From Pleurotus djamor (lineage: Eukaryota > Basidiomycota > Agaricomycetes > Agaricales > Pleurotaceae): DNA of 64,000 nt. The number at the start of each line of letters is the position of its first letter. Within the stretch, counting starts at the first letter, position 1. Of the stretch, positions 10,645-21,661 are shown one piece after another. The stretch is from contig JAPEVF010000154.1 of NCBI GenBank assembly GCA_029747585.1, forward strand, positions 24,106-88,105, read 5' to 3'. Both the position numbers and the translations under genes were made by a program. The notes under the pieces were generated by a model that saw nothing but the letters and a program-made list of their open reading frames with translations, did not search any database and was not told the origin of the DNA.

Positions 10645-13024
10645 TCAACGGCGAACAGCGCCAGGCGTGTCACGGAGAACACCGTCCTCGCCCCAACTGC
10701 CCGAAGGTTTTATTTGGTCAACAACCTCCTGGTTTTCGGCATTACCCTCCAGCAAATTGTGAAGAGTGAAGATGGCGTGTTCACGCAGGTCTGAACAATA
10801 ACAACAAAAATCAAGGAAAAAATTAATTGTATTGTTTCATCAGTCGGCCGTGATGGAAATCAAAATTCTGGCACCCACAAGGATTGCGTTCGTCCACAAC
10901 ACATAGATTCATGACGACCTCGATTCCCCCGCTCTTCCTGACACGATCTTGGACAGATCTAGTGCCGTGGCAAAGAATTCCCAGCAGACGAACGAGATCT
11001 CGCTTTAGGTAACCAAAACCCGAGCCATCGTTCACCCCTGGGGTGGATCCTGAAGACGTGGGTAAATTCGAAATATTGTTGGAGATAATGGGTTTGCCAA
11101 AATTGATGCGAGGCAGGAAGAGGTCGAGTAATTTGAGCGTGGCTGAAAAAGAAGAACGAAGGTGTCTTTACGGTTAGCGACCCCCACGGTTTTCAGGGAC
11201 CATTGATGACGATGCAACGTACCGATCAACGTTTCTACGAGGCCATTATCTGCGTATCTTGTTTCATTGAAATATTCCCGAAATGTTGCAAACGATCGCG
11301 CGGACCTAAGGCTCGCCGTCGATGGATTTTCTGGAGCTTCGATAGGGCTTGATTCGCGTTCTTCGGGTTCGAGCGTGATGCTGCTGATACATTGAGTGAC
11401 GAGAACGAGAGATTCGCATATCTTGGGCAACATAACATCTAATTCCACAGGTGGCGTTCCCACAGGGACCTGCCGTGTTTCTTGAATCTTTCCAGATGTT
11501 CGGCCGTTCGCCTCCGTTTCATTCGATAGATTATTTGGGCCATCTTCTAATGAGGAAAGACCGAGCGATCTTCTGATGGAACGTTGCATGTAAAGGCATT
11601 GTGTAAAAAAAAGCTTTGGACAGCGTAGGACTAAGCTTGCGATTTATTCTCCGCAGCGCAGGTGTCGAGACCGAGGCCGCCGCCTGAGAGGATTGGAGAT
11701 AAGAGTCAATGAGCTTAAGAAGCGTCGTCTGATGGGGAGTCACAATCTCGTCCTGCCTGAGAGTGTTAAAGGTGTAAATGTGAAGAATGGAAAACACGGT
11801 GACGAAACGGTGGCGCACATAGACAGGCGGGTATACAGTTCAGAAGTGAGGCCCCCTTCGATCAGCTGTGTGAATATGTCGTATCTACCCCCGAAAATTT
11901 TGTGCGCAAATGCCGTAAGGTGAGAGCGCATCGGGGGTGTAAATGACATGATTTACCCTACATCGAAGGCCCTTGCGCCGTTACTGGAGTCGCTTGCTTC
12001 GAACAACTTTATCATGCTGTCCAGAAGCGAGACACATACTCGGCACCCAATCGTAGTTTTACAGAGCAATTTTCTGGGGTTGGAATGGCATTAGAAGCGC
12101 AATGACTGCTCTTGAGTAAGAACTTACGCTCTGGTTTTGTCGTTATGGATACAATTAAGGATGAGAACCATGACCGCAAGGACCGTGCCATCATCTGGAG
12201 AGGAGAGAAGTCGGCTAGAAGGTGGCCCCGAGTGGTTAGACAGGATGCGTAATGGGGTTAGAATGCGCACATTAACACCACTTGATCCTCTGGAAGGTTG
12301 AGATAGACGTTCCACAATTTGGACATGAGGGCATCGTTGGTAGTCACTATGTTTGAGAGTGCTTGGGCCAGCATTCTTGTCACGGGGAAACCTGTGCTTC
12401 ATCAGTACTCGGATGAAGATATGTTCGGAGAAAGCATAGATAACTTTCTGTGTCCTGGTTGGCCGACCATGAGGAATGGTAGTGTAGCAGTCTCCGAATT
12501 TCCGGTTCATTTTCACTTCATTCAAACAGTTGAGTAAAAGGAACGGACGAATAAAAAATAATGATCTCACAATGCCCGGATTTGATTTTCTGGAACCTCT
12601 GCGGCTAGGTTCCGAGTAAATTTGGCAAGACTGAGGCAAAGTATATTCAGGTCTTGCTGCTTCTTGTTCTCGGAAGCAGTAGTACTGGTGTCGGCATCGT
12701 CTGAGTCATCGCCGTCCCAAAAAGTCAGTTGGGCACGCGCGAGATCTCTCCATACTTTCCGTATGCAGGGCCAAATGGTAGGCGATCCTGAGCCCAGGGC
12801 AACACTACGAATGGTTGAGCCGTTGAACACCGCGAAGCTAAGGGATCTCACCGTTTGGTTACGTCTCGTGCCAGAGCCTTGGATAAAGCATCCAGAGTAT
12901 TCGTCAGGGCAGTTATTTGATCTTTGATATTTGCGTCGAATTGTTTACAGGCGTCACATAGTAAGCGGTTATCGGGCTGGTACATTGCATCGGACGCCTG
13001 CAATGTCGCATCTGTATCGCTCAT
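10645..13024 (-). CDS. Ataxin-10 homologue with two apparent frameshifts
   Basis: Nine exons: 13024..12852, 12804..12571, 12515..12271, 12214..12128, 12073..11957, 11884..11819, 11756..11223, 11142..10879, 10790..10645; about 621 aa if two single-base errors are corrected. The C-terminal ataxin-10 domain is clear (GFGYLKRDLVRLLGILC, then VQDRVRKSGGIEVV and DERNP, spliced to YLREHAIFTLHNLL), and helical repeats precede it. Budding yeast's relative is Ctr86. The frame is broken inside exon 3 at a run of four Gs (12384-12387, plus strand), where one more base is needed, and in exon 7 at a run of eight As (11605-11612), where one base is surplus. Protein similarity to the family continues on both sides of each break, so sequencing error is likelier than a pseudogene. 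It shares a 163-base promoter with VMA12. Confidence 0.88.
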
Positions 13025-13187
13025 GCTGGATGCGAGCCCTGAAGGAAGTGAGTGCAGGTGGTTTCTAGCTAGGATGGTGGTTCGTAGGATGGCAACCGTG
13101 CCGCCATGGGAATTCAATATTCAGGCCCGCGACCAGCATATTGCAACTCCGCTGCACAGGTGTTCAGTTGGATGGTCTCCAGAGTCC
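13025..13187. promoter_or_regulatory. Divergent promoter of the ataxin-10 homologue and VMA12
   Basis: Only 163 bases separate the two start codons, so both genes must share or abut their core promoters. No TATA box or other named element stands out. Confidence 0.5.
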
Positions 13188-13933
13188 ATGTCTTCAGAAC
13201 TCGACGTTTCCCTCGAACCTCAGCTACTTGAATCTTTGCAACCGATATGCCCTGAACTTCCTAGCGAACTAAAAGCTCTGCTACAGCCCTTTTTGGGCGA
13301 TCCCCCAGCCAAAAAAAATCCCGTACAACCTCGTACTCAGAATCTCACAATGGGCAAGGACGCCGGCTGGCCAAAAGTCTCTACAGCATGTCCACCATGA
13401 CGCGTCAGAATACTCCATGATATCTCTTCTCGCGGGTACAACGACTTCTCCAGACAAGAAGTTCCCGGCGTACACACCACCCGAGGACCCGCTTTTGGGT
13501 GCATTACGACAAAAGCGGGAACGGAAAGCTATTACGACTGTCATCAACGGCGTTGTTAGTGTTCTCGGAACGGGGATAGGTGTCTGGTGGATTTCAGACA
13601 AAACAGGATTCAAAGATGAATGGGTGTGTCCGTCGGTCTTCTTTTTGCTGCTCCGCATGCTTACAACCGGTTCCGCAACACAAAAAGCGCGTGCTCCTAG
13701 CGTTTTCCGCAGCCATCATCGTGGCCCTCTCCGAAATCATTCTGTTCATCATTTGGCAGTCTAAGTCTTCTGTGCCGAAACGTTCATTCCGGCCAGAAAA
13801 CAAGAGGGACCAATCAGAGGCGATTGAATTACCCCACACTCCTACCGGCGTCTCCAATGCTATTGAAGACAGAGCTGTAGACCTCAGGGAGAGGATCAAG
13901 CACGGAAATGATCATGATCATCACCATGCCTAG
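13188..13933 (+). CDS. VMA12: ER V-ATPase assembly factor Vma12/TMEM199
   Basis: Two exons, 13188..13623 and 13688..13933; 226 aa if one surplus A is dropped. Vma12 works in the ER membrane with Vma22 to assemble the V0 sector of the vacuolar ATPase. The C-terminal half has the family layout: a conserved soluble stretch (GTTTSPDKKFPAYTPPEDP), then two membrane helices (about residues 127-148 and 152-172), with a short loop between, and a charged tail ending in a His-rich run. The frame breaks at eight As (13311-13318): as written, a stop follows soon after, whereas seven As give IPYNLVLRISQWARTP and read straight into the conserved core. The start ATG gives MSSELD. Confidence 0.9.
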
Positions 13934-14405
13934 CTATTCATACCATATCCATGCCACTTCTTCACAGCAGTTCATAACAAAGTTGGTGTCAGCAACATCT
14001 GCATAAGCTTTTTGATTCCGTGTCGCGCCCTTACAGCATACTATCTTCTAGTCTGCAATAGCTTACGGTTGTATTCTACAGCATGCCTATCACCACCGTG
14101 GGGTCGTAGAGACGTTACCCAGTATGATCGCTTCGCTTTGGAACTCCTCTAATTTGACCGACGGGGTGAGTGTGAAAGCAGTTGTATCGAGTCGTGAGTG
14201 TCGAGTGAGTGCGTAGCGAAAGAGGCGAATACGATAACTGTAATATCGTCCAGTGCGATGAGCAATGGGGGATCATTAATCATTCGTAGAGGTATTGTTT
14301 GTTGATTGATTGTGGGCCGTGACGTCCGAAGTAGACAGAAATAGGTGACAAAGGATACAGGGCTTATCGTCCCATTTCTATAGTAATGCTTATAGGATTG
14401 AGATA
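13934..14405. other. Convergent intergenic spacer
   Basis: About 470 bases between the VMA12 stop and the Nudix gene stop on the other strand. It probably holds both 3' UTRs. I see no gene or repeat. Confidence 0.5.
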
Positions 14406-15312
14406 TTATACATGAATCTGTAATATTCGCATTAGCATCGAGACATACCATCCCGTCAGCCCCCAGACTTCTATTCTTCCTTCTTGACCAGGTCCGACTT
14501 CATCTTGAAAGTCCAGACCTTTGTCATGAGACATTTCCGTTACCACCAAGTCGGATACATCGATAGCCCAGTACGGCCGTTCTCCACGAAATTTGGAGGC
14601 CTTCAAACGGAAGGGGGAGGCAAGGTCTTTCAGTGGTAAATGGAAGATTCCTGCGACCTCGTCTTGTGACCGATCTCGCCATATATCGTTGAGATTAATC
14701 GACGGCAGGGGTGCGTCCAAGGCAGAAGTAGCATCTGAAGCTGGCTCGCCATGAACAAAGCCCTGCTCGACATGTCAACAAACAATCAAGACAAAAGATA
14801 TGGCATGATGAACTCACTACAAAGGGCCATACGCGCATGTTACCCCGTAGATTGACCTCCGCTGGGCCGATTTCCCCAAGGATTTCAACGCGATTAGGAG
14901 ATATTCCAAGCTCTTCTCTGGTCTCTCTCAAAGCACCGTCAAGAAAAGTTTTATCGTCCTAATCGTCATATGTATGAGCAAGCTTTTGGCGGATCAAGAC
15001 GGTGAAGCACGTACCGAGTCCACTCGACCGCCAGGAAAGCTGGATCCCAATCAATGTCCGAGGGGACTAATTCTAAGACTGCACCTTCACTCACCTGACC
15101 TCCCCGGAATGTGACCGCAGGGATTTGCCTCTTACTTGGAAGAGTATTCCGGGTGTATTTTCGACATTACAGAACGGGATAAGGACTGCGGCGTCTCTAG
15201 ATGGCGTCGCAGTGATGTCTGCCAGTACTCCGGGTAAATTGGCCGACGAATCTCGGAGAGCATTACGAAGTAGATTTAGAGTTGATCTAGTTAGAGGCTT
15301 GCTGAGCGACAT
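14406..15312 (-). CDS. Nudix hydrolase, coenzyme A diphosphatase type
   Basis: Four exons: 15312..15095, 15039..15015, 14958..14818, 14762..14406; 246 aa. The Nudix box is spread over exons 2 and 3: SFPGGRVD followed by ALRETREELGI, giving the REUXEEXGU core that binds the metal ion. The upstream glutamate of the classical GX5E element is not obvious. The position of the box, the short N-terminal helical region, the following NMRVWPFVGFVHGE strand pair and the ending ...VWGLTGWYVSMLM resemble fungal Pcd1/NUDT7-8-like peroxisomal CoA diphosphatases; I see no clear PTS1 at the C-terminus. Exon 2 is only 25 bases. An in-frame ATG at 15411 could extend the N-terminus by 33 residues, but 15312 gives a typical MSLSKPLTR start. 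Confidence 0.9.
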
Positions 15313-15436
15313 GATGGGTTGACGGAGAAGAGAACACATCGGTCGGGCATATCGTTCGGTTCGACAATCAAGAGAAGAAATGGACAGCTCACCCGACGTC
15401 ATCTGGGCCATGCCTATGTCGCCAAATATAGCACTA

Positions 15437-16143
15437 CCGGGCGTCTATCCAGCCTAATATTTACCGGTGTTTACATATAGGAAACGACCACCCAAACATC
15501 TCGCTCGCGGTTCGGAGCATCCATGGAACACCTTTGCCGATATGGATTTCATGGTCCCTCGAGGGTTGCGCGAGCCTATGGACATTTCAAAGATGTTCGT
15601 GTACGCAGACAACGTCTCGATCTCACGACCTATGCGAGCAGCAGCGACATCGACTTGCTCGATTGAGCTCGTCCCGGGAAAAGGCCTATGTCCAGCCGTC
15701 AGCCCAAAGTCAAAAGCGGAATACCGTACGAAGCGGCGAGAAACCCACCTGAAGCATTCCGGGTGATGGTGGTGAAGCAAGATTTCCCCATGTCATTATT
15801 TTCAGGTGATGTCATCTTAAAGGACGAAACAATGGACTTCCTAATTTTGGTGGGACCCATCGCGTCCATCCAAGAGTGGGAGCGGCTCATAGGTGCTCAA
15901 CGCCTGTGGTTTAAAAGTTCAGGGGGGAAGTCTCTTCTCAGTTCTCGAAGGATTGTCATTGCCGCCGATGCAGGTAAAACTAGCCAAGCACAGAGGCACG
16001 AAGAGACGAGCAGACACCGAACATGTCAGAGAGCAACCAAGGATGAAAACCTCGAAGCCTAGGAAACCGAAACCAACAAAAATCGCGCCCGTTAACGCCC
16101 CACTGGTGTTTCCAGGAAGCTCTATAACACAAACCGCGGATTA
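15437..16143 (+). pseudogene. Fossil of a RecQ-type DNA helicase (C-terminal half)
   Basis: No intact gene is present, but broken frames recall the second RecA lobe of the RecQ-like helicases that are multicopy in agaricomycetes. In order I see PWNTFADMDFMVPRGLREP, then ISKMFVYADNV (the motif IV region), AEYRTKRRETHL, a frame change into AFRVMVV, and later MDFLILVGPIASIQEWERL, where a functional copy would carry the motif V/VI QRxGRxxR arginines. Here the arginine finger region is degraded (IGAQRLWF). A third frame carries a basic Lys/Pro-rich tail. At least two frame changes and the lost motif VI indicate a pseudogene. Which parent copy it came from cannot be seen here. Confidence 0.5.
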
Positions 16144-17320
16144 GTACACCTGTCACTGTCCCACACCACCACTAGTACTCACCGATTCATGTCAGCCCCG
16201 GTCCCCCTCGCAGCCCGTCCTTCCCTTCAACCCATGCAACACTTGGTTCAAATACTATTCAGAGGTCTTTGATCAAGTTTCGTGCATGGTTCAGAGGGAC
16301 AGCCCTGAGCCGCAGACATTAGCCACAACACTCATCGCGGAACCAGTGTTGGCCGAGAGGAATATTTTCCTTGTCCTGGCTTGTGGCCTTGACATTGTCG
16401 ATCGTGTCCGATGGTTCGGTCTTCGACATGTCCGTCCTCTCAGCAGGGCCTGAGTTCGCCGTTCTGACTCTGGAACCACCAACTACCAAGAAATTGAACT
16501 TGATTCTGGGCGAGTATGGCTCAGATCTGACATTCCCGAAGTAAGTATGTCAGTCAGACCTCTACGCCAGAACATTTCATATCGAGTCACCGCAATGCCT
16601 TCTATGGAGTGGTCGTCGCTCAATATTGTCCACATCCGCCCGTGGACCATACTAGCCCCTCGCCCCCGATTCAACCTACTCACTTCTCGAAGTAGTGGGA
16701 TTGCTTCCTACCAGGCTACGCTGGGAAACACCCTTATCGCGGCCTCTCGTGCTGAATCTTCCTCTGGCATATTCGTTAGTGTGTACATTTTCACTTCTAT
16801 CCATGGAATTCCTATTGTTAACCTACATGTGTGTGCAGCTCGCTCGGCTCTTCGATCGTGGAGACATCATACGGGATTACCCCATGCTCAAGAACGACTT
16901 GGATGGATGGGTGGTGGCGAGATCGAGAAGGGAATAGTTCAATATCGATCGAGGATGGAAACCAGCGTCGGTAGCTGGCAAAGCGGCGCACTTCCGCAAT
17001 TGCTGGCACAATCGTTGTGGGGGAGCATCTGGCTGATTGAAGTCCGGAATACTGAGTTCCCTGGGTGTCAACGCCTCAACTTTTTGAGTTCAAGCAGAGC
17101 CTTCAAGCTTCAAGCTTCACTGCTGGTTGTCATGATGGGGAGCATGGATTACGTGGGCTAGCTCGTCGACTTCACTATTATTTCTAAGTATGCACCTACT
17201 TGTAATTGCCACTACTGCAAATTCAACAACAATGAGGCAAGCAAGGGTTTTGCCGACGCAGATGGCCCTTCCGAGTTGCACTGCTTATAACTTTTGACTC
17301 CTGGCTATGTCGTGTTGAGT
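16144..17320. other. Decayed or non-coding region
   Basis: About 1.2 kb between the helicase fossil and the BRAP2-like gene. Both strands contain open frames up to about 200 codons (for example + strand 16547-17161), but they have no recognisable domains, no coherent splice sites and overlap each other. The stretch may be further relic sequence from the same insertion. I call no gene here. Confidence 0.4.
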
Positions 17321-19414
17321 ATGCGTGGATATCACCTCCGCATCTCCCTTGGTCCTGCAAACGCAACACCCTCCTCATCGCCGGCTTCACTGAGCAGAGA
17401 TTTCATCCCAACCTCCATCTTCCAAGCATTACCGGCCCAAAACCCAAAACCTACGACCAGACGAAACGCGCTCAATAATTACACAGGGCGGGACTATAGG
17501 TTTGGGCCGATCCGTATTGACTGGGTTGATTTCGATTCGACGAACATGTCATCTCATCTGTACGTCGGAAAGGACAAGGAACGGCCCCCAGCGAAAGGTG
17601 AGCATTGTTAATTCCGTCAACCTGTGAAGCGCGATGATGATACAGCGCCTTACAGGACCTGTCACTGCCACTTTTGTACCCAAGCCCCACAGAAAATCTG
17701 GTTCTACGAATCTCCCAGAAGGCGTAGTGCACCTTTATCGCGAGGGACAAGCACCGAAAGAAGAAACGGTCACGGACGATGCATCTGTATCTTCGAGTCC
17801 GGATCCAGATTCATTGGACGATGTGGTCTTAGCTGTTCTAGCTGTACCGGCGTGGATGACCCCTTCCGACTTTTTGACTTTCGTAGCCCCTGCGGAGGAC
17901 GGTATAGCTCATCTGCGCATTATCAGGTACGTCGTCTCGGTCATCCATGTCAATTCCATTGAACACGTCCTTGCGGTGCAGAGATGCCGTGCCCAATCGC
18001 TCCATGGCGATCATCAATTTCCGACAGGCATCCTACGCTGCGGAGTTCATCGAGGCATACAACGGGAAACCCTTTACCTCTATGGATGTAAGCCGGGCTA
18101 TCATTTCTGAATTACTGTGTATTAACTGGAATGATCGACTGTGTAGCCAGAGATTTGCCATGTTGTTCGGGTTTTGTCCATAAGCATCGACGCAGACGAT
18201 GCTGCGTCCCAAGCAATTTCGCGTCTTGACCTGTCCCACAAACCAGTATACGAACTGCCTACATGCCCGGTCTGCCTCGAAAGAATGGATGCTGCTGTCA
18301 CAGGTCTCATCACTGTTCCCTGTGCGCATACCTTCCATTGCATGTGTCTCAGTAAATGGGGAGATAGCAGGTAAACTTTCTTGCATATTGAATTGAATAC
18401 CCCGACCCTAATAGCCTCCCTACTGGTAGATGTCCTGTTTGTCGATACTCCCAGAATCTCCGTTCATCTCACCCTACTTCATCTTCCAACCGTTCATCAC
18501 GACCCATCCCCTTCGCTAATCATTCGACTCCCACACTCTCAGCTTGCTCCTCCTGCTCCTCCACGACCAACCTCTGGATATGCCTAATCTGCGGAAACAT
18601 TGGTTGCGGTCGTTACGGCCGAGCTCACGCACAGGCGCATTACCAAGAAACCACCCATCTATACGCCCTTGAGCTCGAAACCCAGCGTGTTTGGGATTAC
18701 GCGGGAGATGGGTACGTACACCGGCTGATTCAAAACAAAGCAGACGGCAAGCTCGTCGAGTTGCCCAGCGCTTCTGCCTCCATGGGTACCAGTCCGCGAG
18801 AAGGCGGCCTTGGTCCAAGTGCGGCTGATGCACTCAGCGCCGAGAAGATTGAGGCCATCGGGATCGAGTACTCATATCTTCTGACTTCCCAGCTAGACTC
18901 TCAGCGAGAATACTACGAAGAACAGATGGCCGAATTCAAAAACCAGCTGAATCAAATGAAGCCAATGTTGGAGTCGCTGCATAGCCAAATTGAAACGGAG
19001 AGAAAGCTTCGCGAGGAGGATATCGCAACGGTCAAACGAGAGTACGAAGATCGTGTCGAAGCGGCAATACGTGACAAGCAAAAGGCAGAAAGCCGCACCG
19101 AGAAAGTGACTGACCTAGCCAAACGGTTGGAAAAGGAGCTTCGTGGGGAGCGCGCTGTTAGTGAAGGGCTGCTGAATAATCTAAATTCTCTGAAAGAAAA
19201 GGCGGCGGTGATGGAATCTGAGCGGGAGGGTTATGACAAGAAAATCAAGGAGTTGGAAGACCAGGTAAGGGATGTTATGTTCTTTTTGGAGGCGAGGGAG
19301 AAAATTGAAGGCGGTGAGGGTCAAATCGCTGAAATGGCTGGCGGGAGCATCGAGATCCCCCCCACACCACCCTCGATTTCGAGTACGAAGAAGAAGAAGG
19401 GGAAGAAAGGTTAG
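17321..19414 (+). CDS. BRAP2/ETP1-like RING and UBP zinc-finger ubiquitin ligase
   Basis: Five exons: 17321..17597, 17656..17926, 17982..18087, 18147..18370, 18430..19414; 620 aa. The domain order is that of BRCA1-associated protein 2 and yeast Etp1: an N-terminal RRM-like domain (about residues 110-215, ending AIINFRQASYAAEFIEAYNGKPF), a RING finger split by intron 4 (CPVCLERMDAAVTG... CAHTFHCMCLSKW... CPVCR), a UBP-type zinc finger (CSSCSSTTNLWICLICG, then GCGRYGRAHAQAHYQETTH) and a C-terminal coiled coil (about residues 430-590) with a Lys-rich end. Such proteins are E3 ligases that bind ubiquitin; in yeast Etp1 acts in the ethanol response. The start MRGYHLRISL at 17321 is chosen because the RRM-like region follows; an earlier in-frame ATG at 17294 is possible. 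Confidence 0.95.
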
Positions 19415-19540
19415 AAATTTATCTTTTGTAAACTAGGACGTAAACTACGTTAGCCCTGTCAATTGTTTACAAGTATACAATTTACAGAGACGATCGATTT
19501 ATATTGGACGCTATGCTACTTTTGCTTGATTAAAACAGGT

Positions 19541-21400
19541 TTAATCTCGACGTTTCGGTTGTTGTGCTTGATCGACATCCATAGCTTCGTTCGTCGAGGG
19601 TTCCTTATCTTTTGGTTGCCCGTTTATGACGCGCTGGACGACGGTCTCCCACATGGTATCATTTATATGCTTCGCCTTCCCTAACTGTTCTTTGAGTTGC
19701 CTGATTTCTGCCTCGAGGTCGGCAACTTTGTTTTGAAGAGAACCAGAATCGGCTGCGGGAATAGAAGACTGCGGGGAATTGAGGGTAGGCTGCACGAAAG
19801 ACGCGTGGTCTCGAAGGAATTCTTCTTGAGTGTATTCCAACGTGCCTGACTCCAATGGCTACATGTCGTAACAATCAGAGATCGTGTAGATAAATGGATA
19901 TAGGCGGGAACTGCTTACAGAATCGAAAACGGGGAGCAAAGTAGCCACCTCGTGTGCCTCCCTGGCCTTCGCATCGCGCGTTCGTTGGAATGGTGCAACG
20001 GGCTTGACGGGGATTACATCCCGGATATCGGTATTCGTTGTACTCAGGCTCAAGTTCACATGTCCAATCAAATCGATAGGCTTGAGCATTGTCGCGAGAT
20101 GGGTGATAGAAAAACCAGTGTGGTTGTTCAACACTCGGAGTTGCTGATGCGATGAGATATCATAGATATGAATGGCGCCAGTCGATGTTCCAGCAAGGAG
20201 TAGCGACGAAGTCATGGAGATCGTTAAACATGTCACTGGCTGACTAGAGGAAATGAGATAACGCTAAATCGCTTGGAAGGAAATAGTCTCACTTTACGGA
20301 AATGAGGCGTTTCCTGCGTTCTATGGGTGCTTCGTCGACACGGATGATACCGGCGACACCAGCGCCGCCGATGGCCTCGGCGGGGCCCTTATCATCTGCC
20401 TGTCGGAATAGGTTCATCTGGTGGATGGAACCGTCCTCAGAACCCGCAAAAAACATGCGTTCTGTCAAGTCCCATGCCAAGCACGAGATAGCTTGAGGAA
20501 ATAGGAACGTGGTGAGCAGGGACTTGGAGGCAACATCCCAAAGCTGAGTTGAACACGAGAAAGAAGCGGTCAGGATAAAGGGGGGCTGCGAAAAGGAGGG
20601 AAAGGCGTACTTTGACAGAATGATCCAGCGACGAGGTGAGTACTCTGCATGTGGGATACCTGCCCACACCACAGGAGATGTCGGTTATTGGAAGCGTGTG
20701 ATCCGAGAAGGTACATGCTGGCATGGGGAGTTCATTTTGCTGGTCGTGGTGTATCAATCTGCGAAATGAAATGACGACTGAACATCAGGCTCAAGCATGA
20801 CACGCGACAGCAAATTGACCTGGACACGGACCAAACGCTGACGCCAGAGTCTTCGCTGCCAGAGAGTAACGCCGCACTATCGTGGGTGAATTTTAACACT
20901 GATACTCGTCGATAGTGGGCGTCCCAAGCGTTGTAGAGAATTCCAGAAGGTATCTGACGTGACGCGTTTCAGGCATGGATGACAGTGTCCTTTTAGTCGC
21001 ACCTACCTCCCACAGGTATATACGTCCTTGAGAGTTTCCAGCGGCACAGAACTGGCCTCGAGGATCCACTGCTAGGCAGGACAATTTTTCCGGTAACACG
21101 ATCTTGAGTGCGAGTTGATCCTATTGGAAAATGAGATTCTGGGGTTCTATCAGAGACCTTATGGCCAACCTTTTGAAAGTTGTAGACGTTGAGAATGGAT
21201 TTTTCATGCTGACAGGCCAGTAAAAACCCTCCCTGACCTTGACCAGACTCTACAATACCTGTAGAATGAGGGCCTGCATTACACTGCTTGAAGGAAGCTA
21301 ACGAAGAGCCTGTTTGAATGTCATGAAGCGTTATTGAACCAGGGCCTGAAGATGTGGAAGTCGATGAGGAAGCAGCCAAAATAACTTCCTGAAGCTGCAT
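19541..21400 (-). CDS. IPI3: Pre-rRNA processing WD40 protein Ipi3 (WDR18)
   Basis: Seven exons: 21400..21170, 21120..21007, 20953..20820, 20758..20611, 20543..20293, 20243..19919, 19858..19541; 506 aa. Ipi3 is part of the Rix1 complex that matures ITS2 and licenses pre-60S particles in the nucleus. The beta-propeller repeats are visible: CLAVDPRGQFCAAGNSQGRIYLWE, HDSAALLSGSEDSGVSVW, CRVLTSSLDHSVKLWDV, and SCLAWDLTERMFFAGSEDG. The C-terminus is a coiled coil (about residues 445-490) ending in basic residues, as in WDR18. The ATG at 21400 has a GCCGCCATG context. Frames open further upstream only through a non-ATG codon. It is convergent with the BRAP2-like gene (127 bases). Confidence 0.93.
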
Positions 21401-21661
21401 GGCGGCAGACTTTGGGAAGAGGAGATTTAGGCTCGTTGTAGTGAGCACTAGCCTCTTTGTCGCCAAGAAAGAAAATTCTCGGTCAGATCGAGGTGCGACA
21501 AACCGTTAGACGCGCTCCAAGCGCCCAAAAACACATTATTGGTGCAGCCGGTCCAGCATGCGACCTTGTTTCCCAATTTGCCACAACTTGGCCTATAAAT
21601 TCCATTACCAGGCTTTACAGCACCTTCATCACTCTTTCTGGCGTGCTACCAGCATCTAAAC
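21401..21661. promoter_or_regulatory. Divergent promoter of IPI3 and a J-protein gene
   Basis: 261 bases between the two start codons. A CTATAAAT stretch near 21591-21598 lies about 65 bases before the J-protein ATG and could act as its TATA element. Confidence 0.4.

Noticed and set aside
13025..13117. N-terminal extension of the ataxin-10 homologue
   Set aside because: The open frame there begins only with a TTG codon; the first ATG is at 13024.
14149..14405. Further 3' exon for the Nudix gene
   Set aside because: The in-frame end at 14406 gives a natural C-terminus (GWYVSMLM...), and no good acceptor improves it.
16547..17161. A 204-codon open frame on the plus strand
   Set aside because: No domain, no splice sites, overlapping minus-strand frames of similar size, and it lies next to a pseudogene.
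21401..21466. N-terminal extension of IPI3
   Set aside because: It would require a TTG start; ATG at 21400 has an excellent context.
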